DNA from: Clostridium algoriphilum
Lineage (GTDB): Bacteria > Bacillota > Clostridia > Clostridiales > Clostridiaceae
NCBI RefSeq assembly: GCF_020443705.1
Contig: NZ_JAIZZK010000010.1
Coordinates: forward strand, 55,286 to 119,285
Reading direction: 5' to 3'
Length of the DNA: 64,000 nucleotides
Positions 1 to 8,337 of the stretch are shown here, in pieces. Position numbers and translations under genes: made by a program. The notes under the pieces were generated by a model. That model saw only the letters and a list, made by a program, of their open reading frames with translations. It ran no database searches and had not been told where the DNA came from. The stretch's first letter is position 1. Each line of letters begins with the position of its first letter.

Positions 1-28
1 GATTATTACGTTTGAAAGGGGAATGGAC

Positions 29-271
29 ATGGAAGAAAATAAAATTATATCAATGGTAGATGAAGATGGCGAAAAAGTTGATTTTGAATTAATTGAAATC
101 ATTGAATTAGATGAAAATAGATATGCTTTATTAGCTCCAATTGGAGAAGAAGATGATGCTTTTGTTTATAAAATAGAAATAGTAGACGGAAAAGAACAAT
201 ATATTTCGGTAGAAGATGAAGAAGAATTCGCAAAGGTATTAGAAAAATACGAATCGACTTTTGAACAGTAA
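29..271 (+). CDS. DUF1292 family protein (YrzB-like)
   Basis: Small acidic soluble protein of about 80 residues that fits the DUF1292 family, widespread in Firmicutes and of unknown function. The sequence shows the usual pattern: an N-terminal strand reading VDEDGEKVDFELIEI, then ENRYALLAP, then a run of Glu/Asp near a VYKIEI strand, and no Cys or membrane segment. Two in-frame ATGs lie 6 bases apart (23 and 29). The AAAGGGG ribosome site at 15-21 is only 1 base from the first but 7 from the second, so I chose 29. In related genomes this gene usually follows ruvX; the upstream neighbour is cut off here. A hairpin terminator follows directly. Confidence 0.85.
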   Translation: MEENKIISMVDEDGEKVDFELIEIIELDENRYALLAPIGEEDDAFVYKIEIVDGKEQYISVEDEEEFAKVLEKYESTFEQ

Positions 272-279
272 ATAATAGA

Positions 280-309
280 CCAGTAAACCATTAAGGTTTA
301 TTGGTTTTT
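280..309 (+). terminator. Rho-independent terminator after the DUF1292 gene
   Basis: A 10-bp stem (CCAGTAAACC with GGTTTATTGG, one G-T pair) and a 5-base loop are followed by TTTTT. It begins 9 bases after the stop codon at 271. Confidence 0.8.
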
Positions 310-373
310 CGTTACGAATAGGATAATTTTTTTATATAAAATTAATGCTATTGTGACTAAAGGAGGGTGAATT

Positions 374-880
374 GTGATACAAGTAGAAATTAATATGGAA
401 GCACTTATAGAAACAATTTCGCATGTTGATGATAATTTAGGTAAAAGTTTCTTAGATACAATTACTGGTGAGGTTATATATATTCCCACAGAAGTAAGTT
501 CAGCTCTAGAAAGCGGAACTTTAAAAGAATGTAGTTTTGATAGTTGGTTAAAGGAATTTGTTAGTGTTGCCATACTTATTAACGATGATGAGGTTAATAG
601 ATATTTAAGTGCTCCTCTCATAGATGAAGAGTTTTATATAGGAGCGATGAAAAAATACGTTAGTAAGTTAGTTAGCAAAACCGATCTGAAATTAGAATTA
701 CAAAAGGCATTAAATAATAAAGAACCTATAAAAAATTTTAAGCACGTTCTAATGGATAACCAAAATGCAACAGGTGAATCTGAGACAGAGCAGTGGTATG
801 AATATGAAGACGGTTGTATAAAGGAATTCATTAAATCATGGTTAAATTCAAATGACATAGAGCAAAAATATTTAAATTAA
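374..880 (+). CDS. UPF0158 family protein
   Basis: Protein of 168 residues resembling the UPF0158 family (Pfam PF03682), function unknown. The family pattern is visible: an N-terminal helix, then SFLDTITGEVIYIP (the D..TGEV segment near residues 25-40), a central helical stretch, and the late WYEYEDGCIKEFIKSWL segment with the conserved WY..(F/Y) and WL. It has no signal peptide or membrane segment. The GTG start at 374 follows AGGAGG at 361-366 with 7 bases between. It is a single-gene unit bounded by terminators on both sides. Function should not be inferred beyond the family name. Confidence 0.72.
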   Translation: MIQVEINMEALIETISHVDDNLGKSFLDTITGEVIYIPTEVSSALESGTLKECSFDSWLKEFVSVAILINDDEVNRYLSAPLIDEEFYIGAMKKYVSKLVSKTDLKLELQKALNNKEPIKNFKHVLMDNQNATGESETEQWYEYEDGCIKEFIKSWLNSNDIEQKYLN

Positions 881-889
881 TATATAAAA

Positions 890-913
890 GCAACCTGTTG
901 GTTGCCTTTTTTT
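890..913 (+). terminator. Rho-independent terminator after the UPF0158 gene
   Basis: A perfect 6-bp stem GCAACC/GGTTGC with loop TGTT is followed by a C and seven T residues. Confidence 0.85.
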
Positions 914-1153
914 ATTATCATATATGTTAGTATCTTTAGTTTTCAAAACTTCAGTAAAATTAAAAGGTATAGTTATCGTAGCAAAGTTATAAAACATAAG
1001 TAGTGGAAAAGTGGTATGTTTTGAATATTATGTATAATGGGCTAAAATGTGTGATACGTTAGTGTGATATACTATAATATATAAAAAATACTTCATTATA
1101 CATTTTAAACTATGGTAATATAAGATGATGATCAATTTGTTGGAGGTATGTAA

Positions 1154-1858
1154 ATGTCAGTATATGAAGTAGCAATAAGACTTGCTCTTGCAGTTGTAGT
1201 TGGTGGCTTAATAGGGTATGAGAGAGAGTTTAAAAACAGACCAGCGGGTTTTAGAACGCATATATTAGTATGTTTAGGTGCGGCAATTACGTCAATGATT
1301 CAATTATATTCAATTGAAGATGCAACCAATATGATAATTCAGCATCCAGAACTACAAAATGCTATGAAAGCGGATATAGGTCGTCTTGGTGCACAAGTTA
1401 TAACAGGGGTAGGATTCCTAGGGGCAGGGACTATTATACATGAGAAGGGATCGGTAAAAGGGCTTACAACTGCAGCAAGTATATGGACAGTCGCATGCAT
1501 TGGACTTGCAGTTGGACTGGGCTATTATACTTTAACCATATTATCTACTATATGTGTTTTTATAGTATTAGTATTTCTTAAAACTTTTGAATCTAGGTTT
1601 TTTAAAAATACTAATATTCTTAAATTAGAAATTGAATATATTAACAAGAGAGATATGGTAGAAAAATTAGAACTGTATTTTGAGGGCATGAACATAAAAG
1701 TTAAGAATATAGAATTTTTAATTGAGGATGATGAAGAAGAAAAATCAAAATATAATACAACAATGTATACAGTTTTAGCACCAAGACACCTTAAGAGCAG
1801 TGAAATTGTGCAAAAATTATGTGCATTTGATGAAATATACAAAGCTACAATATTATAA
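1154..1858 (+). CDS. MgtC/SapB family membrane protein
   Basis: Membrane protein of 234 residues in the MgtC/SapB family. The N-terminal 150 residues hold about five hydrophobic helices and the family signatures: VVGGLIGYERE near residues 15-25, RPAGFRTHILVCLGAA at 30-45, and RLGAQVITGVGFLGAGTI at 77-95. The C-terminal 80 residues are soluble, Glu/Lys rich and look like the ACT-like tail found in many family members. MgtC proteins are linked to magnesium limitation and to modulation of F-type ATP synthase; which applies here is not visible. The ATG at 1154 has GGAGG at 1141-1145. No M-box leader was recognised in the 240 bases upstream. It stands alone. Confidence 0.85.
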   Translation: MSVYEVAIRLALAVVVGGLIGYEREFKNRPAGFRTHILVCLGAAITSMIQLYSIEDATNMIIQHPELQNAMKADIGRLGAQVITGVGFLGAGTIIHEKGSVKGLTTAASIWTVACIGLAVGLGYYTLTILSTICVFIVLVFLKTFESRFFKNTNILKLEIEYINKRDMVEKLELYFEGMNIKVKNIEFLIEDDEEEKSKYNTTMYTVLAPRHLKSSEIVQKLCAFDEIYKATIL

Positions 1859-1912
1859 AAAAAGACATTGTAATAAGGACGTTATGACATAAAAAAAGAA
1901 TTTAAAGTTTAC

Positions 1913-1996
1913 TTATTTATTTACGATGTATATTAGAAATATCTCGATTAATAATATAAAAGTTAGAGTGCATAGAAGTTTGTTAAACTTATTCAT
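1913..1996 (-). CDS. Candidate 27-residue single-pass membrane peptide
   Basis: Short reading frame read right to left. The ATG (1996-1994) is preceded by GAGGTG with a 6-base spacer, an unusually good ribosome site for chance. The peptide starts MNKFNKLLCTLTFILL and continues through an almost uninterrupted hydrophobic stretch to a charged NK end, giving one membrane helix with Lys on both sides. It lies beyond the terminator of the downstream-oriented RNA helicase, so it would need its own promoter. Size and layout resemble small membrane peptides, including type I toxin peptides, but no antisense RNA was identified and no family was recognised. It could also be a decayed fragment. Confidence 0.4.
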   Translation of the reverse strand: MNKFNKLLCTLTFILLIEIFLIYIVNK

Positions 1997-2072
1997 ATTT
2001 ATCACCTCATTAATATTGTATGTTAAAGGGGGTGATAACATAATTAAAAGCATAAAATAAAAATCTATAAAA

Positions 2073-2105
2073 AAAAAGCACTTATTTATAAATAAGTGCT
2101 TTTTT
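2073..2105 (-). terminator. Symmetrical terminator after the DbpA-type helicase gene
   Basis: A 24-base perfect palindrome (arm AGCACTTATTTA, 2077-2100) is flanked by A7 on the left and T6 on the right, so it can work in both directions. It lies 13 bases past the helicase stop codon. Confidence 0.88.
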
Positions 2106-2117
2106 GATTTACCAAAA

Positions 2118-3698
2118 CTATCTTCTAGATTTAGCAACCTCAATGTTTACTTTTCTACTATTTAACTTCTTACCTGAACTATTATTTAAAATAGAATCAA
2201 CTAAGTTGCCAGGTACATCTAAGAAAGAAAATTTATCTAAGATATCAATACGGCCAAGTTCATTTTTATTAATATTAGCAGTTTCACATAAGAAAGATAT
2301 AATATCTTTAGTCATAACTTCATCCATTCTTCCTATAGATAAGAATAGTCTAACATTATCTGATGTTGTTGTATTAGTATCATCTGCATAGTTATAGTTA
2401 ACTTCTTTATCAAAAATAATTTTTATTAGAGAAGCAGCTACATCTTCCGCACCAAATTCTTTTATAAGATTTTGTCCTAGTGGAAGAAAGTTTTCATACA
2501 AATTTTCTTTTAAGACTAATTTTATTGAATCTAAAATAGTTTCTGATTTTGCAGCAAAAATATCTGTTATAGTAGGTACAGTTTTTTTGTTAATCACACT
2601 TTTAGTGTCACGTTCAATTTGTCTTATAGCTGATGATTCACGTCTTGTAATAAGACTATATGCTGTACCTTCTTTACCAGCTCTACCAGTTCTACCAATT
2701 CTATGTATATATGATTCGCTATCTTGTGGTAAATCATAGTTTATTACATGAGTAACATCCTCGACGTCTATTCCTCTTGCAGCTACATCAGTTGCAATTA
2801 AGAAGTTCAAATTACCGTCTTTGAATTTTTTAAGAGTGTTCATTCTTTGACTTTGTTTCATGTCTCCGTGCATACCTTCTACAGTATAACCTCTAGGTTG
2901 TAATGCATCAACTAACTCATCTACACCTTTCTTAGTTTTACAGAATAGTATACAAGTCTTAGGAGCATCAACATCAAGAATTCTACATAATGATTCAAAT
3001 TTATTCTTATTATTTACTTCATAATAAAATTGTTTAATTGTAGAAACGGTTAAAGACTTCTTTTCTATTGCAATAATCTTTGTTTCAGGATGCATATATT
3101 TTTTAGACAATATTTTAATAGCTCTTGGCATAGTAGCTGAGAAAAGTAAAGTCTGTCTATCTTCACTTAAATTACTTATGATACTTTCAATATCTTCAAT
3201 AAAGCCCATGTTTAACATTTCATCAGCTTCATCTAAAACAAGAAATTTAGCATTTGCTAATTTTAAAGTGCCTTTTCTAATATGGTCTAATAATCTTCCA
3301 GGAGTTCCAACTACAATATCTACTCCTCTTTTTAGAGCGGATATTTGTCTATCAATAGATTGACCACCATATATTGGCAATATCTTAATTCTTTCATGTT
3401 TTGCAATACGTGAAAGTTCTTCAGCAACTTGAACAGCAAGTTCTCTTGTTGGAGACATTACTATTGCTTGAACTTTTCCATTCGATTTTTCCATTCTGCT
3501 TAAAATAGGTGCACCGAAAGCTAATGTTTTACCAGTTCCTGTTTGAGCTTGACCTATAATATCAAAGCCATCTAGTACAACTGGAATAGCTTTTGCTTGA
3601 ATATCAGATGGATATTCAAATTTCAAATCGGTTATTGCTTGGAGTACGGATTCGTTTAGTCCTAGTTCATCAAATTTAATTTTTTCAATTTTGCTCAT
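2118..3698 (-). CDS. DEAD-box RNA helicase with C-terminal DbpA-type RNA-binding domain
   Basis: ATP-dependent RNA helicase of 526 residues. Motifs run in the standard order: Q motif (F9 to Q34), Walker A AQTGTGKT at 51-58, PTREL near 83-87, GTPGR near 131-135, DEAD at 156-159, SAT at 187-189 and HRIGRTGRAG in the second RecA lobe. The last 75 or so residues (NVRLFLSIGRMDEVMTKDII onward) look like the DbpA RNA-binding domain that in E. coli DbpA and B. subtilis YxiN (DeaD) targets 23S rRNA, so a role in ribosome assembly or cold-stress RNA remodelling is likely. The ATG follows an AGAGGAAT ribosome site. Monocistronic, with a strong terminator. Confidence 0.93.
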   Translation of the reverse strand: MSKIEKIKFDELGLNESVLQAITDLKFEYPSDIQAKAIPVVLDGFDIIGQAQTGTGKTLAFGAPILSRMEKSNGKVQAIVMSPTRELAVQVAEELSRIAKHERIKILPIYGGQSIDRQISALKRGVDIVVGTPGRLLDHIRKGTLKLANAKFLVLDEADEMLNMGFIEDIESIISNLSEDRQTLLFSATMPRAIKILSKKYMHPETKIIAIEKKSLTVSTIKQFYYEVNNKNKFESLCRILDVDAPKTCILFCKTKKGVDELVDALQPRGYTVEGMHGDMKQSQRMNTLKKFKDGNLNFLIATDVAARGIDVEDVTHVINYDLPQDSESYIHRIGRTGRAGKEGTAYSLITRRESSAIRQIERDTKSVINKKTVPTITDIFAAKSETILDSIKLVLKENLYENFLPLGQNLIKEFGAEDVAASLIKIIFDKEVNYNYADDTNTTTSDNVRLFLSIGRMDEVMTKDIISFLCETANINKNELGRIDILDKFSFLDVPGNLVDSILNNSSGKKLNSRKVNIEVAKSRR

Positions 3699-3776
3699 TA
3701 AAATTCCTCTTTCTTCTCATAAAGTATCAAATACATCTATTATTACAACATTCTATACAAAACAATAAATATTAAA

Positions 3777-3807
3777 CTAAAAAAGCAAAATTATATTGCT
3801 TTTTTAA
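3777..3807 (-). terminator. Terminator after queT
   Basis: AAAAAAGCAA pairs with TTGCTTTTTT around a 7-base loop, just past the queT stop codon at 3810. The A and T runs on both sides make it usable in either direction. Confidence 0.75.
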
Positions 3808-3809
3808 AA

Positions 3810-4334
3810 TTATTTAAAAAAATTCCTCAAAGTTGAGTTCTTTTCAATAATATAAATAAGAGGTAATCCAATTCCATAACAGCAGACTAATTCTCCCCAT
3901 GCAACTTGCAGCATACAAAGTAAAAGGGGCATGTCCTTAACATATAAAAGCTTTAACAACATGCCTATAACAATGGCATTTACTACTACGGCAGGTAATG
4001 GAGCAAGTATTCTTTTGAATTTTAGTTTGCTCTTACCAATATAGTAAGTTAAAATCGCGGCTATAAGTGTTGCAAGGGAACCGAAAACCATATCCATAAT
4101 ACCTAGTGGACTTATAATATTAGAAACTATACAACCTATTAGCAATCCTGGAATAGAAAAGGATGCAAAGTAAGGTAAAATAGTAAGTCCTTCAGCTATA
4201 CGATATTGAACAACTCCAAAGCTGAAAAACGATAAGCTTAGAGTTAAAGCCGCATAAATAGCAGCCACCATTGCTGCAAAAACGATTTTTCTTATTTTTA
4301 CAGACATAGTTCCTTCATTTAATTTAATATTCAA
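3810..4334 (-). CDS. queT: QueT family queuosine precursor transporter
   Basis: Integral membrane protein of about 174 residues with five or six hydrophobic helices, matching the QueT family (substrate-binding S component of an ECF-type importer). It carries the RIAEGLTILPYF segment near residue 50 and GMDMVFGSLATL-like motifs typical of QueT. It would import a queuine precursor for tRNA queuosine modification, using a shared EcfA/EcfT module encoded elsewhere. Immediately upstream is a preQ1-I riboswitch whose A-rich tail runs into the GGAGG, which supports the substrate assignment. The best start is TTG at 4334, 7 bases from GGAGG; the ATG at 4307 (MSVKIRK) is an alternative with a poorer site. 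Confidence 0.9.
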   Translation of the reverse strand: MNIKLNEGTMSVKIRKIVFAAMVAAIYAALTLSLSFFSFGVVQYRIAEGLTILPYFASFSIPGLLIGCIVSNIISPLGIMDMVFGSLATLIAAILTYYIGKSKLKFKRILAPLPAVVVNAIVIGMLLKLLYVKDMPLLLCMLQVAWGELVCCYGIGLPLIYIIEKNSTLRNFFK

Positions 4335-4341
4335 TTTTGCG

Positions 4342-4384
4342 CCTCCATAGTTTTATTTTAAGACAGGATGGTTGCGAACTGTCT
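4342..4384 (-). promoter_or_regulatory. preQ1-I riboswitch controlling queT translation
   Basis: Read on the minus strand this is a compact class I preQ1 aptamer: P1 stem GACAG/CTGTC enclosing TTCGCAACCATC, then the A-rich strand TTAAAATAAAACTATGG that runs straight into GGAGG. Size, the TTCGCA loop and the tail match known preQ1-I aptamers such as that of Thermoanaerobacter. The ribosome site forms the end of the aptamer and there is no T-tract hairpin between it and the start, so control is most likely translational: ligand-bound RNA hides the GGAGG. Confidence 0.9.
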
Positions 4385-4514
4385 ATGAGTATTTGACTCG
4401 AATCTTTATTTTACTCCATATTTCGCAAATAGTCAACAGTATTTTTTATTCCCTAGGAAATTAAATTCAAGATTATATCCAATAATAATATAGTTTAAAA
4501 TAGTTAAAAGTATG

Positions 4515-4531
4515 ATATAGTTAAACTATAT
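4515..4531. promoter_or_regulatory. Palindrome upstream of the M16 peptidase operon
   Basis: Two 8-base arms (ATATAGTT and AACTATAT) flank a single A, about 105 bases ahead of the peptidase start and about 180 bases from the divergent queT start. A near copy of the half-site (TATAGTTTAA) lies 20 bases upstream. It may be an operator; in AT-rich DNA chance is possible. Confidence 0.35.
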
Positions 4532-4636
4532 AGCTTTTTGAATTTTCATCATTGTAAATTATTTAAGAAAGATTGAAAATTATATAATGAAGCTAAATTA
4601 TTTTGATGCCAAAGTTTCGCTTTAAAGGAGAATATG

Positions 4637-5887
4637 ATGAGTGAAGAAATTTTCAATACAAAACAAACCGAATTAAGTAATGGTATTAAACTTATTACCA
4701 TTAAAAAAGATAGTCAAATTGCAGCCGTTCATGTTGGGGTCGATATAGGTTCGCTTTTTGAAGAAAAGAATGAAAAGGGGATAGCGCACTTTATAGAGCA
4801 CATGCTTTTTAAAGGCACAAGAGATAGAACTAATGAAAAGCTAAACAGTGAATTAGAAAATTTAGGAGGAGAATATAATGCCTATACAGATTTTAACTGT
4901 ACAGTGTATAGTGCTACTATTTTAAAAGAAGAATTAGAAAGTGCAGTAACACTTCTTGGAGATATGCTTTTAAATTCAACCTTTCCAGTTAATGAAATTG
5001 AAAAGGAAAGAGGAGTAATACTTGCAGAAATTAGATCAATTAATGATGACATTGAGGATTTAAGCTTTATGAGAGTTAATGAAATGGCGTTTAAATATAG
5101 TCCACTTAGGGAAGATACTATTGGTAATGAAAATGTAATAAAAAAAGTTGAAAGAAAGCAACTTATTGATTTTTATAATAAATATTATGTTCCTAATAAT
5201 TCTTTTATATCTATTGTATCTCCATTTGAACATGAGGATATAATAAAAATGGTTATTAAGTATTTTGGTCATTGGATTAATAAAAAGTTTGAAAAGAAAG
5301 AAATAATACCAGAACATCACCAATTTATTAAAAAGATCTCATATAAAAAAGAAATAGAGCAAAGCACTATAATATATTTATATACTTTTAACGGGTTAAC
5401 TAAAGATGAGGAATTAGCACTTAGAATACTAAACTTTAAGTTTGGGGAAAGCTCTAATTCTATATTGTTTAGAAAGCTTCGTGAAGAAAGAGGATTGTCC
5501 TATGATGTATATACTCACTTGGATACATCGAATAATGTTAAAACACTATATATATATACATCAGTTGCAGAGAAAAATGTAGATGAAGCAATTGAGGTAA
5601 TTGATACAGCCATTGAAGATATTAAAACTGAAAAAATAACTTTTAATGACAATACAGTAGCTTTGATGAAAAAAATATTAAAAACTGCCATAGCATCAAC
5701 GCTTGAGGATTCTACAGATCTCGGCAATTATGTAATTCATCAAGCTATGGATGACGAAAATATATATGAATTTATCCAGGATATGAAGAATATGGGAAAT
5801 GTTAAAAGTAAAGACTTATATAATGTTTCTAGAAAAGTATTACAAAAACCTACAATTCATGTGTTTTTGCCAGAAAAGAGAGGTTAA
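4637..5887 (+). CDS. M16 family zinc metallopeptidase (insulinase/pitrilysin type)
   Basis: Zinc protease of about 416 residues. The inverted zinc motif HFIEH lies near residues 51-55, with the third ligand Glu in the helix EIEKERGVILAEI about 75 residues later. The second half carries the R..RGLSYDVY segment (FRKLREERGLSYDV) of the inactive M16 repeat, so the length fits processing-peptidase-type M16B proteins. Substrate unknown. ATGs occur at 4634 and 4637; AAAGGAG at 4624-4630 is 6 bases from the second, which I prefer. The stop is 2 bases ahead of the recX start, so the two genes are almost certainly cotranscribed. Confidence 0.88.
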   Translation: MSEEIFNTKQTELSNGIKLITIKKDSQIAAVHVGVDIGSLFEEKNEKGIAHFIEHMLFKGTRDRTNEKLNSELENLGGEYNAYTDFNCTVYSATILKEELESAVTLLGDMLLNSTFPVNEIEKERGVILAEIRSINDDIEDLSFMRVNEMAFKYSPLREDTIGNENVIKKVERKQLIDFYNKYYVPNNSFISIVSPFEHEDIIKMVIKYFGHWINKKFEKKEIIPEHHQFIKKISYKKEIEQSTIIYLYTFNGLTKDEELALRILNFKFGESSNSILFRKLREERGLSYDVYTHLDTSNNVKTLYIYTSVAEKNVDEAIEVIDTAIEDIKTEKITFNDNTVALMKKILKTAIASTLEDSTDLGNYVIHQAMDDENIYEFIQDMKNMGNVKSKDLYNVSRKVLQKPTIHVFLPEKRG

Positions 5888-5889
5888 TA

Positions 5890-6780
5890 TTGAGTAGCAT
5901 TATAACTAAAATTGAAATACAAAAGAAAAATAAAGAAAGAGTGAACATCTATATGAATGAGGAATTTGCTTTTGCCTGTGATGCACAGTTAATATATATT
6001 CATAATATTACAAAAGGCAGATCCATGGAGAAAGAGAATTTAGAAGATATAGTTAATGAAGATAATTATATAAAAGGGAAAAATGCAGCTCTTCATTTTT
6101 TAGAAAGAAGTTTTAAGTCAGCTAAACAAGTAATTGATAAACTTACATTAAAAGAGTTTGATATTAAGACTATAGATAGAGTAATGGAATTTTTAAAGGA
6201 ATACGATTTTGTTAATGATGAGCGGTTTGTGGAGTTATTTATAAAAGAAAAAATCAGATCTATTGGAAAAAATAGAATTAAGTTTACATTAATAAAAAAA
6301 TCTCTTCCTAAGGAACTAATTAATGGAGCACTTAATAAAATAACTAATGAGCAGCAGTTATTAGTAGCTTTGAAATTAGGTGAAAAGAAATTAGCGACAT
6401 TATCAAAGAGTGAAAAAGACACAAGAAAACTATACAAAAAAACAGGTGACTATTTAGCACGTAGTGGATATGATTATGAAATAATAAAAGAGGTCTTAGC
6501 TAAAATTACTAGTAATGATATTGAAGAGAATGAAAGAGATAGACCAAATTTTGAAAAAGAATCGCCAACTGAGAATACAATTAAAGAAGATTATGATAAA
6601 TTATATGAGTTAGCTAGTAAAAGATATAACATTTTGATTAAATCAGAGTCCCAAAAAATAAAGTTATATAAGAAGCTAGGAGATTATCTTTTAAGGCGAG
6701 GTTTTCACTGGGATCAAATTAAAAAGGTATTAAAAGAGTTAATTAATGATATTGATAATGTTACAAATGAAGGCAGGTGA
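5890..6780 (+). CDS. recX: Regulatory protein RecX
   Basis: RecX-like protein of 296 residues, which in other bacteria binds RecA filaments and modulates recombination. The sequence shows the family's repeated three-helix units: AALHFLERSFKSAKQVIDKL near residues 57-80, VMEFLKEYDFVNDERFVELFIKEK near 98-121, RKLYKKTGDYLARSGYDYEII near 178-200 and a similar unit at the C-terminus (LYKKLGDYLLRRGFHWDQI). It is longer than the usual 150-270 residues because of this extra repeat after an Asn/Glu-rich linker. The start is TTG at 5890, with GAGAGG six bases before it. It sits between the M16 peptidase and a transglutaminase-like gene in a tight operon. Confidence 0.85.
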   Translation: MSSIITKIEIQKKNKERVNIYMNEEFAFACDAQLIYIHNITKGRSMEKENLEDIVNEDNYIKGKNAALHFLERSFKSAKQVIDKLTLKEFDIKTIDRVMEFLKEYDFVNDERFVELFIKEKIRSIGKNRIKFTLIKKSLPKELINGALNKITNEQQLLVALKLGEKKLATLSKSEKDTRKLYKKTGDYLARSGYDYEIIKEVLAKITSNDIEENERDRPNFEKESPTENTIKEDYDKLYELASKRYNILIKSESQKIKLYKKLGDYLLRRGFHWDQIKKVLKELINDIDNVTNEGR

Positions 6781-6785
6781 TGGGA

Positions 6786-7961
6786 ATGCTTAAGCAACCC
6801 GTAAGTCTAATTTTACTTATTTTTTTTATATATCCAATAATTAAAGGGTTTATATTCAAATTTTCATCGCAGCATTTAAAAGGGGCTATTGAGGGAGTTT
6901 TTCAAAGTATATCTTTTTTAATATCTTTATGTTTAGGTATTTATTATACTAAAAAGGTTTTTATTGAGCATGATAGCGGTATGTATGAAACGTTATATAA
7001 AAGCATTCCTTTAAACATTATAGATTTTATAAATAGTAAGCCATTAGTGATTTATATATTATTAATGCCAATAGTGATACTCATAATTTATAGTTTCATA
7101 AGTTTTGTAGTTAATTTAATTAGTAGAATAACTTTTTATCCTTTGTTTGATAGTATAGAGCGTATGTTAAAGGAAAAAAGCATAATTTTTAATAGAATTG
7201 CAGGGGCTGTATTCCAAATACCTAAGGCAATATGTTATGTAATTGTTATTACTTTTATATTGAACTTTCTGTCACTTCTCAATGTAACAGATACGTATAA
7301 TAAGTATTTGGAAGAATCACAAGTGTATAGCTATATATCTAAAGAAGTAGTTATTCCTCTTACTAATTCGAAACTCGCAAAGAAGTTACCAAATGTTGTT
7401 AATAACTCTTTTAAGATTGTAGTAAAAGATGCTTCAAATTCCCAGCCCAATGTACAAAACAATCAAAATACTCGAAAGGGTATAATTTATTACAATGGCA
7501 TTACGCTTGATCAAGGGGTTAAGTCTAATGATGAAATAAATAAGTTTGCAATTGACTTAGTTCAAGGTAAAAACGGAACAAGGGATAGAGCAAGGGCTAT
7601 TTATAAATGGGTAGGTAGTAAAGTAGTTTATAGTGACGAAAAAGCAAATAGAGTATTAAATAATGATACACAAATGACATCTGGTGCCATACCAACTTTT
7701 AATTCTAGAAGTGGGATATGCTTTGATTATGCATGTCTATATGTAGCTATGTGTAGAGCTAATAATATAAAGGTTAGAATTATAACTGGCCAGGGATTCA
7801 ATGGAAGTAATTGGGTTAGCCATGCTTGGAATCAAGTATATGTAGAGGGAGAAAACACGTGGATTAATGTAGATCCTACATTTTTAATTGGCGGGAATTA
7901 CTTTGATAGTTCAAGATTTACTATCGACCATAAGCAAGAGACTATAGCCGGAGAATGGTAA
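6786..7961 (+). CDS. Membrane protein with CvpA-like N-terminus and transglutaminase-like domain
   Basis: Two-part protein of 391 residues. Residues 1-165 contain four hydrophobic segments arranged like the colicin V production (CvpA) fold. After a polar linker, residues 260-370 form a transglutaminase-like domain with a complete triad: Cys in SGICFDYA (about 312), His in SHAWNQV (about 346) and Asp in WINVDPTF (about 363). The domain is probably outside the cell, acting as a protease or on wall peptide, but this is inference. GTG 6777, ATG 6780 and ATG 6786 are all in frame; only the last has proper spacing to AGGTGA. The gene abuts recX, whose stop is at 6780. The substrate is unknown. Confidence 0.72.
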   Translation: MLKQPVSLILLIFFIYPIIKGFIFKFSSQHLKGAIEGVFQSISFLISLCLGIYYTKKVFIEHDSGMYETLYKSIPLNIIDFINSKPLVIYILLMPIVILIIYSFISFVVNLISRITFYPLFDSIERMLKEKSIIFNRIAGAVFQIPKAICYVIVITFILNFLSLLNVTDTYNKYLEESQVYSYISKEVVIPLTNSKLAKKLPNVVNNSFKIVVKDASNSQPNVQNNQNTRKGIIYYNGITLDQGVKSNDEINKFAIDLVQGKNGTRDRARAIYKWVGSKVVYSDEKANRVLNNDTQMTSGAIPTFNSRSGICFDYACLYVAMCRANNIKVRIITGQGFNGSNWVSHAWNQVYVEGENTWINVDPTFLIGGNYFDSSRFTIDHKQETIAGEW

Positions 7962-7967
7962 AAGAAT

Positions 7968-7990
7968 AGCTCCCTAAGATTTAGGGGGCT
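7968..7990. terminator. Hairpin between convergent transglutaminase and TPR genes
   Basis: AGCTCCCTAA pairs with TTAGGGGGCT (one G-T) around a 3-base loop. It overlaps the TPR stop codon; on the minus strand it is followed by ATTCTTTT, so it best serves the TPR gene and may also stop plus-strand transcription. Confidence 0.6.
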
Positions 7991-8337
7991 GTTCTATAAC
8001 TTTTTAATAGTAAGTTAATGGCCTTTTCACAATCTTCATCATCATTATTTAGTGTCCAAGCAGTATTAAAGTAATATAATGCTTTTGGTTTGTTAACACA
8101 CATAGCATAGCAATAAGCTAGGTTGAAAAAATATTTACTTTCACGACGAAAAGATATAGCCGAATGAAATACTGGTATTGCCTTTTCATATTCTTTTAAG
8201 TGTATAAAACATACTGCGGTATTATAAAGTGCACTTGCCTCATTATCTTTCATTTCCGCAGCTTTTTTATATAGAGCTATTGCTCTACTATAATCCTTTG
8301 TATTGTATATAGCGTTAGCCTTTTGAAAGTATTCCAT
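7981..8337 (-). CDS. Tetratricopeptide repeat protein
   Basis: Helical protein of 118 residues made of about three TPR units: AIYNTKDYSRAIALYKKAAEM, ALYNTAVCFIHLKEYEKAIPVF and YFFNLAYCYAMCVNKPKALYYF, each with the small/large residue pattern of TPR helices A and B. There is no signal peptide. Such proteins are protein-protein scaffolds; the partner is not evident. The ATG follows AAGGAGGATAATA, a strong ribosome site. It is convergent with the transglutaminase-like gene and is a single-gene unit. Confidence 0.8.
   Translation of the reverse strand: MEYFQKANAIYNTKDYSRAIALYKKAAEMKDNEASALYNTAVCFIHLKEYEKAIPVFHSAISFRRESKYFFNLAYCYAMCVNKPKALYYFNTAWTLNNDDEDCEKAINLLLKSYRTAP

Noticed and set aside
906..1153. 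Magnesium (M-box) leader before the MgtC-like gene
   Set aside because: The 240 bases show no long conserved stem or terminator; only AT-rich sequence.
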